From an uncultured Flavobacteriaceae bacterium (GTDB lineage: Bacteria > Bacteroidota > Bacteroidia > Flavobacteriales > Flavobacteriaceae): a stretch of DNA of 64,000 nucleotides. Shown here piece by piece: positions 1 through 9,812 of this stretch (its first letter is position 1; every line of letters begins with the position of its first letter). The notes under the pieces are model-generated. The model made no database searches and was not told where the DNA came from. It saw only the letters and a list, made by a program, of their open reading frames with translations. A program made the translations under genes and the position numbers. The stretch covers positions 52,929 through 116,928 of the forward strand of contig CANMSA010000007.1 in NCBI GenBank assembly GCA_947500385.1, written 5' to 3'.

Positions 1-1265
<1,265 letters not shown>

Positions 1266-1468
1266 TTATTCCAATATTGAAAATATCTATGGCGCTGGTT
1301 CTGAATGAAAACTTGTTCGAACTAATTTTAATAACGGACTTTAAACCGGGGTTTTGTGAAGTAAAATATGAGAGGTCTTACAAGTTTTATTAACTTTGAG
1401 TATACCGTTCCACCACCCACCAATTTGAATCATCTTTGAGCAATACTGCTCTTTATTGTATGTAGCTT

Positions 1469-1945
1469 ATGGAAAATACAGAAGCTTTTTTTGAAGAAGT
1501 ACGAAAGGGAGCAATAGCGCCCGTTCAAAAAATACTGGACGAACAGCCAGCGTTCATAAATGCGATAGACCAGCGGGGGAGTACGCCTTTGATATTGGCG
1601 ACCTACTACAATCATGTAGATCTTGCCATGATATTGATAGAACGGGGAGCGAATATCGATGCCAAAGACGGTTCTGGGAATACGGCGTTGATGGGGGTAT
1701 GCTTTAAAGGCTTTGACGAAGCAGCGAAACGTCTTATTGAAAAAGGAGCTAGTGTGAACGAACGCAATGCCATGGGGGCCACTTGTCTTATCTATGCAGC
1801 CACTTTTAATCGCTTGGAGATTGCAAAATTGTTGATTGCCAATGGGGCCGATGCAACGGTAAAAGATGGTAGGGGCAACACGGCTATGGATCACGCGAAA
1901 ATGCAAGGTGCTCCGGCCTTAATAGACCTTTTGGAGACTGTTTAG
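1469..1945 (+). CDS. Ankyrin-repeat protein divergent from katG
   Basis: A 158-residue protein built almost entirely of about four ankyrin repeats (GSTPLILATYYNHVDLAMILIERGANID, then GNTALMGVCFKGFDEAAKRLIEKGASVN, and so on). Ankyrin repeats are protein-binding scaffolds. There is no signal peptide, so it should be cytoplasmic. It starts the run ankyrin-FMN reductase-amidase (gaps of about 12 bp) and is divergent from katG. In Pseudomonas aeruginosa an ankyrin protein (AnkB) is encoded with catalase KatB and is needed for full catalase activity; that protein is periplasmic, so the parallel is suggestive only. A role in KatG function is inference from position. Confidence 0.9.
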   Translation: MENTEAFFEEVRKGAIAPVQKILDEQPAFINAIDQRGSTPLILATYYNHVDLAMILIERGANIDAKDGSGNTALMGVCFKGFDEAAKRLIEKGASVNERNAMGATCLIYAATFNRLEIAKLLIANGADATVKDGRGNTAMDHAKMQGAPALIDLLETV

Positions 1946-1957
1946 TACTACTATAAT

Positions 1958-2500
1958 ATGAAGAAGCCTAGTATTCTGGCCCTTTCGGGAAGTATTCGAT
2001 CCAAGTCGACCAACAATGGAATATTGCGGTATATAAAACAACATTTTAATCACCATTTTGATATCGAGCTGTATGAGGGAATTGCCGCTTTGCCGCATTT
2101 TAATCCGGATATGGATACGGATATCCCGCCTAAGGAGGTGCAGCTTTTAAGAAAAAAGATTGCCGCTGCGGATGGGGTGCTGATCTGTACGCCCGAATAT
2201 GTATTTAGTATTCCCGGAAGTTTGAAGAATGCATTGGAGTGGAACGTTTCAAATACCCTTTTTCTAGATAAACCAGTTGCATTGGTAATTGCTGCCGCTT
2301 CTGGCGAAAAAGCGTTGGAGTCGTTGCAGTTGATTATGAAAACCCTGGGAGCGCAGATTCAAAAAGACGCTGCTTTACTGATTCAAAGTCCAAAGGGAAA
2401 ACTAAAGGGGACGGAAATTACAGATGCTAAAACCTGTATGAATATACAACGACTAATGGAAGCCCTAGGCGATTCTTTGGTAGCGACTAACAACGAATAA
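1958..2500 (+). CDS. NAD(P)H-dependent FMN reductase / flavodoxin-like protein
   Basis: A 180-residue flavodoxin-fold protein of the NADPH-dependent FMN reductase family (ChrR/YLR011w type). The phosphate-binding loop is LSGSIRSKSTNNG near residues 9-21, and the characteristic TPEYVFSIPGSLKNALEW segment, which holds the isoalloxazine contact, is at about residues 78-95. Family members reduce FMN, quinones or other small acceptors with NAD(P)H. It lies 12 bp after the ankyrin gene and 11 bp before the amidase gene, so the three are likely co-transcribed. Together with katG across the promoter region this suggests a redox or stress setting, but the substrate cannot be told from sequence. Confidence 0.9.
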   Translation: MKKPSILALSGSIRSKSTNNGILRYIKQHFNHHFDIELYEGIAALPHFNPDMDTDIPPKEVQLLRKKIAAADGVLICTPEYVFSIPGSLKNALEWNVSNTLFLDKPVALVIAAASGEKALESLQLIMKTLGAQIQKDAALLIQSPKGKLKGTEITDAKTCMNIQRLMEALGDSLVATNNE

Positions 2501-2511
2501 TAATAAAGACC

Positions 2512-3288
2512 ATGAGCGAACAATTAAAAGTAGCGCTTATTCAAAGAGCATTGGCATGGGAAAATCCGGCCCAAAATAGAGATGCTATTGAAAAAACCGT
2601 ACATGGTATCACCAAGGAGGTCGATCTGCTAGTTTTGCCGGAAATGTTTACAACTGGCTTTACCATGCAACCCGAAAACGTAGCGCATTCCGAGGGTGTT
2701 GAGACCTTGTCCTGGATGAGAGAAGTGGCAGCCAACAAAAAAACGGCGGTCATGGGTAGTATCCCCTTTTTCGAAAATGAAAACTATACGAATCGGTTGT
2801 TCTTCGTTACGCCCGATGGTAATCATCGGCACTATGATAAGCGCCATACTTTTACGCTTGCCGGGGAAGATAAGGTATATACAAAGGGAACCCAGCGATT
2901 GATTTTTACTTATAAGGGTTTTCACTTATGTCCTATGATTTGCTACGACCTTCGCTTTCCCGTTTGGGCGCGTAATACAGAGGCATATGATGTATTGATC
3001 TATGTTGCCAACTGGCCTAAACCCCGAATCACGGCATGGGATACCCTTTTAAAGGCACGAGCCATTGAAAATATGGCTTATTGCATTGGTGTAAATAGAA
3101 TTGGAACCGATGAAAACGGACATGAGTACTCAGGGCATTCGGCCGTTTACGACGCTCTTGGGGTGCAACGTGCCTTTTCTGAAAAGGAAGAAGTGGTTTT
3201 TGCAGTATTGGAAAAAGAACACCTCACCACCACTAGGAATACGCTTAAATTTCTTGACGACCAAGACGAGTTTACTCTAAAAGTGTAA
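2512..3288 (+). CDS. Nitrilase-superfamily amidohydrolase (omega-amidase / YafV-like)
   Basis: A 258-residue carbon-nitrogen hydrolase. The Glu-Lys-Cys catalytic triad is visible: Glu in LPEMFTTGF (~res 44), Lys in YDKRHTF (~res 109) and Cys in MICYDLRFPVW (~res 143). The MFTTGF and DLRFPVWARN segments are typical of the omega-amidase (Nit2/YafV) branch, which hydrolyses alpha-ketoglutaramate and similar amides formed by transamination of glutamine or by methionine salvage. It is the last gene of the three-gene run that starts with the ankyrin gene. Its 3' end overlaps the 3' end of the convergent lipoprotein gene by 17 bp, with no room for a terminator between them. Confidence 0.92.
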   Translation: MSEQLKVALIQRALAWENPAQNRDAIEKTVHGITKEVDLLVLPEMFTTGFTMQPENVAHSEGVETLSWMREVAANKKTAVMGSIPFFENENYTNRLFFVTPDGNHRHYDKRHTFTLAGEDKVYTKGTQRLIFTYKGFHLCPMICYDLRFPVWARNTEAYDVLIYVANWPKPRITAWDTLLKARAIENMAYCIGVNRIGTDENGHEYSGHSAVYDALGVQRAFSEKEEVVFAVLEKEHLTTTRNTLKFLDDQDEFTLKV

Positions 3289-4900
3289 AAGTCTCGATCT
3301 TTTCCCAGTTGGCGCGAACTTCGATTGGCCCCGGGTAATAACTTACCCGTTCGGGCTGTACTTTCTTAAGCCAGTTTCCGGTGTCCCATTTCCCATTTTC
3401 GTTGGTGTCAAAAATTACGCGCACCAAATAATTGGCCGGGTCAATATAACTGAACTCAAAGGTTTGGGGTTGAGTGGCGTAGATTTCTTGTTTCACCTCC
3501 CCTTTTTCATCGGTTAGTTGCACTAATAACGGATATTCGGCAGCTCCGACAAGGTTCAGTTGTAAGTTTCCATATTCTGCAAGGCTTTTGGTCGACAGGG
3601 CATAGGTGGTACTGTCATTGGTAGCGGCAAAAAAATCGATCATCGCCCCTGGCAATAAATCAATTTGGTAAGATTGATTGGGTTCTACCTCAAAATCAAA
3701 ATCCATTTTGTTTTCCAAACTATCCAGATTCACCTTAAAATCGATCGCGACAGAATCCCGGTTCATGATACTTATTTTAGTGGAATCTATAGAAGTCAGC
3801 GGTATATTGGCCGCAATATGAAACGACTTGTTAAAGTCATAAGAACCTCGGAAATTGGGATTTAACAGGAGTGAATCAATACCCACTTTTCGGGTTTTTA
3901 CATTGAAGGTATCAATTAATTGCTGCTTTTCATTGGTCACCGTAAAAAGGATGGAATCTGTCTCGAAAGGGGTCAGCCAAAAGTTCAAGGTGTCTTTGTC
4001 ACGCTCTTTAAGAACCGTACTTCGTATGGTATCGGGGAGGATGGTTATGGGCGCTATTTTGATCGCTTTGGCATCCCCGTAATAGCCAAAGATGATTTTG
4101 TTCTTCGCGGCATAAGTTGGCACTGCGGCTGCATAATTGGGTACTTCTTTGAACATCGTGAGCAAATAGGTGCTATCGGTAGGGATTGCGATGGTATCTG
4201 CTTCAAAGCCTATTTTATCGGTATTTTGGTCGAAAACGTTGTTTTTGGCCTCATCTTTTATCGCGAAAAGGGCATACTTCCCTTCCTTGATATTGCTGAT
4301 CTTGAAAATTATGGCGCTATCCAACGTATTCGTAATATAGTTAGGGGGGCGTTGGTAGATAGTAGAGTCGGTATAGGTACTATCGATTTCATAAAGCATA
4401 ACGCTTACGAAAGCATCTGCTTTTTGGTTGAGGGCGTCTTTTACAACCCCGTTCAAAGTAAGGGAATCTATAAATGTTCCGGTCGAGAACACATAGTTTA
4501 GATAGGGATACGGGTTGCCTTCGTTATTATCAACAATACTCTGACCAAAATTCAAGGTATAGGTCGTATTTTCCTTTAGGGTATCCTTAATTGTAATTTC
4601 TACTACTTTGCTGGTGCCTCCCTGAGGGCTAACTTCTGGCACATACTTTAAGGGCGGTGATACGATTAATTGCTCTTGTAGCTTTTCCAGCTTCACATAT
4701 TCGTCAAAATAGAGTTTGATCGTTTTGGCCTTAAAGTTGGTAGACATGTTATCGGGTTCCGACTTCAAGAGTACCGGGGGCGTTATATCTTTAGGCCCTC
4801 CTGTTGGGCTGCCCCTTTTGGCGCATTGTAGCAAGGCAGAAGCGATTAAAAATAAAAATACTGCCGCTAAAAGGCGTCTAATAATGACTGAACCGTTCAT
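3272..4900 (-). CDS. Ig-like domain lipoprotein (Bacteroidota conserved)
   Basis: A 542-residue envelope protein. Residues 1-25 are a signal sequence ending in ALLQC with Cys26 as the likely lipidated residue, followed by the KRGSPTGGPKDITPP stretch that is typical of a widespread Bacteroidota lipoprotein family with a bacterial Ig-like domain (residues ~40-140: PPVLLKSEPDNMS...TYTLNFGQSIVDNNEGN). The rest is beta-rich, probably further Ig-like or carboxypeptidase-regulatory-like folds; the end (FDTNENGKWDTGNW) resembles a calcium-binding loop. Function is unknown. The promoter-like TTTCTTTG lies only five bases before the ATG on the minus strand, so a very short leader is possible. Confidence 0.85.
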   Translation of the reverse strand: MNGSVIIRRLLAAVFLFLIASALLQCAKRGSPTGGPKDITPPVLLKSEPDNMSTNFKAKTIKLYFDEYVKLEKLQEQLIVSPPLKYVPEVSPQGGTSKVVEITIKDTLKENTTYTLNFGQSIVDNNEGNPYPYLNYVFSTGTFIDSLTLNGVVKDALNQKADAFVSVMLYEIDSTYTDSTIYQRPPNYITNTLDSAIIFKISNIKEGKYALFAIKDEAKNNVFDQNTDKIGFEADTIAIPTDSTYLLTMFKEVPNYAAAVPTYAAKNKIIFGYYGDAKAIKIAPITILPDTIRSTVLKERDKDTLNFWLTPFETDSILFTVTNEKQQLIDTFNVKTRKVGIDSLLLNPNFRGSYDFNKSFHIAANIPLTSIDSTKISIMNRDSVAIDFKVNLDSLENKMDFDFEVEPNQSYQIDLLPGAMIDFFAATNDSTTYALSTKSLAEYGNLQLNLVGAAEYPLLVQLTDEKGEVKQEIYATQPQTFEFSYIDPANYLVRVIFDTNENGKWDTGNWLKKVQPERVSYYPGPIEVRANWEKIETFTLLE

Positions 4901-4977
4901 AGTGGCAAAGAAACGATTTATTTAGAAATTGGGATGGATTCCGTTAGGTTCCCCCGTCATAAAACTTTGTTATTTTC

Positions 4978-5691
4978 CTAAGTCAGGGGAACCACGGCCA
5001 TACTGGCAATGTATAGGGTCACATTTGGAATCTGTAGCAAGGCCTGTGCGCATATTTCCATCGTAGCGCCCGTGGTAATTACATCATCTACCAAAAGTAT
5101 ATTTTTACCGTTCAGATTTTCAGTATTGCCCAAAATGTATAGGTCTTGCTTGCTTTGCCAACGACCAATTCTGCCTTTTTTGGTCTGTGTTTTAGTATTC
5201 GCTGTTTTGACCAACACATCGTTCCTAAAATCCGCGGCTAAATGAAAGGCCAATTTTTGTGCAAATACATCCACCTGGTTGTACCCTCTTTTTTTTTGTT
5301 TTTTACGATGTAGGGGCACGGGTAGTACAAAATCGATTGCTTGTTTTAAGCCAGCATCTTCCTTTAGTAATTGTCCGTACAAATCTCCTAAAAACACCCC
5401 TACTTGCTCTTGATTTTTATATTTCAAATGGTGAATGAGATGTTGAACGATGCTATTTTCCCTGTAAAAAAGAAAGGAACTTGCTTTTTTAACAGCAATT
5501 CTACCATAAAATATACGGTCAACGGGGTTTTCTACGTTAAAGCAGTACTCGGTGAACGGCAGATCGTTTCGACAAACGGTACACAGCTGTTGCTCACCTC
5601 TATATAAATGCGCATTACATCCAAAACAGACTGTTGGCAGTAACACCGTATTGATATCATTTAGTATCTTTGTGAGATTGGATAGTAACAA
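4978..5691 (-). CDS. ComF-family phosphoribosyltransferase-like protein
   Basis: A 237-residue ComFC/GntX-type protein: an N-terminal four-cysteine zinc site (Cys22, Cys25, Cys37, Cys40) followed by a type I phosphoribosyltransferase fold with the PRPP loop ILLVDDVITTGAT near residues 197-209. ComFC homologues are needed for DNA uptake in competent bacteria; the reaction they catalyse is not settled. The frame has no ATG near the 5' end: an in-frame TAA lies two codons upstream of the TTG at 5691, so TTG (or the GTG sixteen codons in) must be the start. It precedes the coiled-coil gene in divergent orientation, and a promoter for that gene lies inside the first codons of this one. Confidence 0.88.
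   Translation of the reverse strand: MLLSNLTKILNDINTVLLPTVCFGCNAHLYRGEQQLCTVCRNDLPFTEYCFNVENPVDRIFYGRIAVKKASSFLFYRENSIVQHLIHHLKYKNQEQVGVFLGDLYGQLLKEDAGLKQAIDFVLPVPLHRKKQKKRGYNQVDVFAQKLAFHLAADFRNDVLVKTANTKTQTKKGRIGRWQSKQDLYILGNTENLNGKNILLVDDVITTGATMEICAQALLQIPNVTLYIASMAVVPLT
5665..5672 (+). promoter_or_regulatory. Candidate -7 promoter element for the coiled-coil gene
   Basis: TATCTTTG is an exact match to the Bacteroidota -7 consensus TAnnTTTG, 60 bp upstream of the ATG at 5733. It lies inside the 5' end of the divergent comF-like gene. No convincing TTG -33 element was seen at the usual distance. Confidence 0.4.
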
Positions 5692-5732
5692 ATCTTACTA
5701 GTTTTAAACCTACTTAAAGCCTACCTTATTTG

Positions 5733-6632
5733 ATGGACGACAGTCAAGATAAGAAATTCAATTACAATATCGTACTCGCAGCGCTTGTTGCGGTGATACT
5801 AGGTATTTTGATTGCCTTTTATTACAGCTATGCCCAATCTAAGAATCAAATTGATTATTTAGAGGAAGAGAAGGCGATTTTGGTGAAGGACCTTACCTTG
5901 ATGAAAGCCGATGTGGATCGCTTGACCGCGCGCGATGAGGTGAGTACCATTGAGATTCAAAATGCGAAATATCGGGTACAACAACTCCTTGATTCCGTGG
6001 GACGTTTGAATTTTACCGTAGAAAAGTTACGGGAGTATAAAACAGAACTCAGACGTTTAGAAGCCAAGAACGATAGTTTAAAGCTTAAGAACAATTTCTT
6101 GAAGTACAACAATATGTTGCTTACCGATAAATATGAGGAGACGCGCAAGCAGATCGAGGAATTGCGCGGCAAAAGCAGTTCCCTTGCCGAGGCGGAGGCG
6201 TTACAGCGCAAACAGATCCAAGAGTTGAACAAAGAACTTAAGATCAAGAGCTACCTAAAGATCCAGAACTCCCAAGGCAATGGTTTCCGGGTACGTAATG
6301 GAAAACCGATACAGACCAATAAAGCATCCATTGTTGCCAAGCTAAGGGGCAGTGCCATTATTTTACCGGACGAGACTGCGAAGGGAACCGAAAAAGTGGT
6401 TTACTTTCAATTTTTAGGCCCTAGTATGCAGATAATCGAGGACAATGCAAATACGATTACCGTGAATGGGAATATTTATAGCAAACGCCACGAATTCCTT
6501 TTTGACGGTACCGAAACACAGGTTTCTGACTTTATTACTTTTCCCGAAGGCTCCTTGGAACCAGGAACCTATACCCTCAACGTTTTTGAAGACGAGCGAT
6601 TACTGTCCAGCTCCGAGTTTGAGTTAAAATAA
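5733..6632 (+). CDS. Membrane-anchored coiled-coil protein, unknown function
   Basis: A protein of 299 residues that I do not recognise. After a short polar N-terminus comes one transmembrane helix (about residues 13-32, IVLAALVAVILGILIAFYYSYA), then a long heptad-rich coiled coil (about 38-180, with many LxxLxx and KNDSLKLKNNFLKYNN segments), then a C-terminal beta-rich domain of ~110 residues (KPIQTNKASIVAKLRGSAIILPDE...). The topology suggests a stalk that holds a globular domain in the periplasm. An in-frame TTG lies one codon before the ATG at 5733; I chose the ATG. It is followed after 49 bp by glyS, which has its own promoter element. Confidence 0.8.
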   Translation: MDDSQDKKFNYNIVLAALVAVILGILIAFYYSYAQSKNQIDYLEEEKAILVKDLTLMKADVDRLTARDEVSTIEIQNAKYRVQQLLDSVGRLNFTVEKLREYKTELRRLEAKNDSLKLKNNFLKYNNMLLTDKYEETRKQIEELRGKSSSLAEAEALQRKQIQELNKELKIKSYLKIQNSQGNGFRVRNGKPIQTNKASIVAKLRGSAIILPDETAKGTEKVVYFQFLGPSMQIIEDNANTITVNGNIYSKRHEFLFDGTETQVSDFITFPEGSLEPGTYTLNVFEDERLLSSSEFELK

Positions 6633-6669
6633 TTTGTAAATTTCTCACCGCTCTGTTACGGTAAAATTC

Positions 6670-6677
6670 TATTTTTG
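6670..6677 (+). promoter_or_regulatory. -7 promoter element directly before glyS
   Basis: TATTTTTG matches TAnnTTTG exactly. Its last base is only four bases before the glyS ATG (6682). Because the element is centred near -7, transcription would begin at or within a base or two of the start codon, which implies a leaderless mRNA. No clear -33 TTG was seen. Confidence 0.45.
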
Positions 6678-6681
6678 CCGA

Positions 6682-8223
6682 ATGGCAAATCAAGAAGATA
6701 TTTTTAAGAAGGTAATCTCCCATGCAAAAGAGTATGGGTACGTATTTCAATCAAGTGAAATTTATGATGGGCTTAGTGCAGTCTATGACTATGCACAAAA
6801 CGGTGCCGAGTTAAAGAAGAATATTCGGGAGTACTGGTGGCGCGCCATGGTACAGCTGAATAAAAATATCGTGGGCATCGATGCCGCTATTTTTATGCAC
6901 CCTACCACTTGGAAAGCTTCTGGCCATGTAGATGCCTTCAACGATCCCATGATCGATAACAAAGATTCTAAAAAGCGGTACCGGGCAGATGTATTGGTAG
7001 AAGATTATACCGCAAAAATTGAATCTAAGATAGAAAAAGAGGTCAAGAAGGCGGCCAAGCGTTTTGGGGACTCTTTCGACAAAGCGCAGTTCTTGGCCAC
7101 TAACCCGAGAGTGGTCGAGTACCAGAAAAAAATAGATGCAATTTTGAAACGCTTGGGCAGGTCGCTTGAAAATGAAGACTTGGCAGATGTTAAGGCACTC
7201 ATAGAAGAATTGGAGATTGTATGTCCCGTTTCTGGGTCTAAGAATTGGACCGACGTGAAACAGTTTAATTTAATGTTCGGTACCAAGCTTGGGGCCTCTG
7301 CCGATTCGGCAATGGATCTATACCTAAGGCCCGAGACCGCACAAGGTATTTTTGTGAATTTTTTGAACGTGCAAAAAACGGGTCGGATGAAAATACCTTT
7401 TGGTATCGCCCAAACAGGAAAGGCTTTTCGAAATGAGATAGTAGCCCGGCAGTTTATTTTCCGTATGCGGGAATTCGAACAGATGGAAATGCAGTTTTTC
7501 GTAAAGCCCGGTTCACAAAAGGAATGGTACGAAGCTTGGAAAGAAAACCGTATGAAATGGCATCTTTCGTTAGGCATGGGCGATGAGAATTATCGTTTTC
7601 ATGATCATGAGAAACTGGCCCACTATGCAGATGCGGCCAGCGATATCGAGTTTCGTTTTCCCTTTGGATTCAAAGAGTTGGAAGGGATTCATTCTCGAAC
7701 AGACTTTGATTTGGGCGCACATGAAGAATACTCCGGAAAGAAACTGCAATATTTTGACCATGAGGATAATGAAAGTTATGTGCCCTACGTAGTGGAGACT
7801 TCCATTGGGTTGGATCGTATGTTCTTAGCGGTATTTTCGCATTCCTTAAAAGAAGAAACGCTTGAAAACAATTCAACCCGAACGGTCTTGAAATTACCGG
7901 CGGTACTGGCACCTACAAAGGCGGCAGTGCTTCCTTTGGTCAAAAAAGACGGACTCCCGGAAATTGCCCACCAAATAGTGGAAGATTTAAAGTGGGATTT
8001 TAACGTGGTATACGACGAGAAAGATGCCGTTGGGCGACGCTATCGACGGCAAGATGCCGTTGGAACGCCATTCTGTATTACGGTAGACCATCAAAGTTTG
8101 GAGGATCAAACGGTTACCCTACGACACCGAGATACCATGGAACAACAACGAGTCGCCATTGCCGAATTAAATGGAATTATTGCGAAGGAAGTAGATATGA
8201 AGTCTTGGCTGGTCAAGATGTAG
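6682..8223 (+). CDS. glyS: Glycyl-tRNA synthetase (single-chain, class II)
   Basis: A 513-residue glycine-tRNA ligase of the alpha2 type found in eukaryotes, archaea and part of the bacteria, which charges tRNA-Gly in the cytoplasm. Class II motifs are visible: motif 2 in FRNEIVARQFIFRMREFEQMEMQFF (about res 253-277) and motif 3 in VETSIGLDRMFLAV (about res 371-384). The N-terminus AKEYGYVFQSSEIYDGLSAVYDYAQNG and the anticodon-binding C-terminal domain (from ~res 405, APTKAAVLPLVKK) complete the expected order and length. Start at ATG 6682 is supported by the family N-terminus. Convergent with the MocR gene, 12 bp apart. Confidence 0.98.
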   Translation: MANQEDIFKKVISHAKEYGYVFQSSEIYDGLSAVYDYAQNGAELKKNIREYWWRAMVQLNKNIVGIDAAIFMHPTTWKASGHVDAFNDPMIDNKDSKKRYRADVLVEDYTAKIESKIEKEVKKAAKRFGDSFDKAQFLATNPRVVEYQKKIDAILKRLGRSLENEDLADVKALIEELEIVCPVSGSKNWTDVKQFNLMFGTKLGASADSAMDLYLRPETAQGIFVNFLNVQKTGRMKIPFGIAQTGKAFRNEIVARQFIFRMREFEQMEMQFFVKPGSQKEWYEAWKENRMKWHLSLGMGDENYRFHDHEKLAHYADAASDIEFRFPFGFKELEGIHSRTDFDLGAHEEYSGKKLQYFDHEDNESYVPYVVETSIGLDRMFLAVFSHSLKEETLENNSTRTVLKLPAVLAPTKAAVLPLVKKDGLPEIAHQIVEDLKWDFNVVYDEKDAVGRRYRRQDAVGTPFCITVDHQSLEDQTVTLRHRDTMEQQRVAIAELNGIIAKEVDMKSWLVKM

Positions 8224-8235
8224 AAACACGGTGCT

Positions 8236-9729
8236 TTAGACGGCGTTAAGGGCTGGATAGCTTTCTTCAAAGGCTAACTTTAGTTTTTCAATAACCGTAT
8301 GTATTTCAGATTCGTTGTAGGCCGCAAATCCCATACGTATGGCGTTGTGCCCGGTTTTCGAGGTGTCGTACCGTTCCCAATCCCCAATGATCAAACCATG
8401 TTTTTTGGCGCCAATGGCAATGGTTTCCCAGGTGTACTGTTTTTGAAGACACACCCAAACGGCCATACCACCCTTGGGGACCGTGAAGGTAACAGCATCT
8501 CCGAGCTGTTTTTTTAAAAGCGTACAAAAGAGGATTCTTCGCGCTGCATAAATCTTGAGCACTTTGCGAATGTGCCGATCTAAGTCGCCATTCTTGATGA
8601 AATTGGCGAAGGTGGCCTCTAAAAGTGAATCGCCCTGCCGGTCAACGATGCGGCGTAATTTGGCGCATTGATCTACAAAGGTTTTAGGGGCAATCAAATA
8701 CCCCACACGGTATACGGGGGCCACTGTTTTGCAGACGGATCCAATATAGATAACATTGCCATTTTGATCATGGCTGGCGAGGGGCAATATCGGGGCATGG
8801 TCATAGTGAAAATCGTAGTCATAATCGTCTTCAATGATGGCAAAACGATGGGTGCGTGCCAGATTTAGCAGATGCATTCGTCGCTTGGCCGAAAGGGTTA
8901 CTGTGGTCGGGTGATGATGATGCGAGGTGCAATAGAGTGCTTTAATAGGGTATGTATTGCAAAGCGCTTCGACCGCTTCGGTATCCAACCCGTTTTTGTC
9001 CACAGGAACTCTTAGAACCCTTGCCCCTACGTATTGAAATGTACGGTCGGCGGCGATGTAATTTGTTTCTCCGACAATGACATAGGAATTTGGCTCAAAA
9101 AGCAATCTCGAAGCCAGATAAAGTGCCATTTGACTGCCGCGCGTAATGAGGAGTTGTTCCTTTGTAATATGCAGCCCCCTGGTCTCATTTAAATAGTCGA
9201 CCAGAGCGGTTCTGAGCTCGGGGTTGCCATAGGTGGTGCCGTACCCCAGGTATTCGATGTTTCGTTTACGATTTGCCAGACTTCGGTATTCTTTGGCAAC
9301 GGCCTTCATCGGTGATAGGCGCGTATCGGAAACTCCGTCATTCAAATAGTAAAAGCCCTTTAATTTTTCTATGGGAGGTCTTTCTAGGAGCGGTTCTTTT
9401 AGAAATGGGAAGCCGGTATCCTGCAATTGGGAATGCGAGGTCTTCCCCGAAAATTCTTTTTGTTGTAATAGGGGAATACTCTGGTGTACGAAGGTTCCTT
9501 TTTTTGGGATGCTCTCGATCCAACCCTGTAACAATAGCTCTTCATAGCATGCGATGACCGTTTTTCGATGTATTTGTAAGATCGCTGCCAGGGTGCGACT
9601 CCCGGGAAGCTTGGCACCTGGGGTGAGGACCCCATTTTTGATCAACATTACAAATTGATTTGAGAGTTGAAGGTATAATGGCTGTTTGCCGTTTCGATCA
9701 AGATCAATGCTGGTTTTATACGGAAGCAT
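8236..9729 (-). CDS. MocR/PdxR-type regulator: GntR winged helix fused to a PLP aminotransferase fold
   Basis: A 497-residue MocR-subfamily regulator. Residues ~8-80 form a GntR-type winged helix (LYLQLSNQFVMLIKNGVLTPGAKLPGSRTLAAILQIHRKTVIACYEELL), followed by a linker and a fold-type I aminotransferase domain (~res 120-490) with the PLP lysine in GSVCKTVAPVYRVGY. MocR proteins sense PLP or PLP-adducts and usually control the divergent neighbour. Here that neighbour encodes an FMN split-barrel protein of the pyridoxamine-phosphate-oxidase superfamily, only ~30-80 bp away. Control of that gene is inferred from layout and family habit. It could respond to vitamin B6 or to another amine substrate. 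Confidence 0.93.
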   Translation of the reverse strand: MLPYKTSIDLDRNGKQPLYLQLSNQFVMLIKNGVLTPGAKLPGSRTLAAILQIHRKTVIACYEELLLQGWIESIPKKGTFVHQSIPLLQQKEFSGKTSHSQLQDTGFPFLKEPLLERPPIEKLKGFYYLNDGVSDTRLSPMKAVAKEYRSLANRKRNIEYLGYGTTYGNPELRTALVDYLNETRGLHITKEQLLITRGSQMALYLASRLLFEPNSYVIVGETNYIAADRTFQYVGARVLRVPVDKNGLDTEAVEALCNTYPIKALYCTSHHHHPTTVTLSAKRRMHLLNLARTHRFAIIEDDYDYDFHYDHAPILPLASHDQNGNVIYIGSVCKTVAPVYRVGYLIAPKTFVDQCAKLRRIVDRQGDSLLEATFANFIKNGDLDRHIRKVLKIYAARRILFCTLLKKQLGDAVTFTVPKGGMAVWVCLQKQYTWETIAIGAKKHGLIIGDWERYDTSKTGHNAIRMGFAAYNESEIHTVIEKLKLAFEESYPALNAV

Positions 9730-9784
9730 AACTGGACTACTTAAAAATCAGTTTCTGGATGAATACAGTAGCCCATAAAGCTAT

Positions 9785-9792
9785 TAAATTTG
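9785..9792 (+). promoter_or_regulatory. -7 promoter element of the FMN split-barrel gene
   Basis: TAAATTTG matches TAnnTTTG exactly and lies 20 bp before the ATG at 9813. It sits inside the longer open frame that starts at 9759, so it also argues for the shorter start. The stretch 9730-9780 upstream, between the MocR start and this element, is where a MocR operator (usually direct repeats) would be expected; only short repeats such as CTGGA at 9732 and 9755 were noticed. Confidence 0.5.
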
Positions 9793-9812
9793 CACTCATA
9801 TACGAAAGGATT

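Noticed and set aside
1430..1906. A minus-strand frame opposite the ankyrin gene
   Set aside because: Shadow of the repeat-coding frame; only the ankyrin reading makes a recognisable fold.
3920..4501. A plus-strand frame of 193 codons inside the Ig-like lipoprotein gene
   Set aside because: Antisense to a clearly coding gene; composition unlike a real protein.
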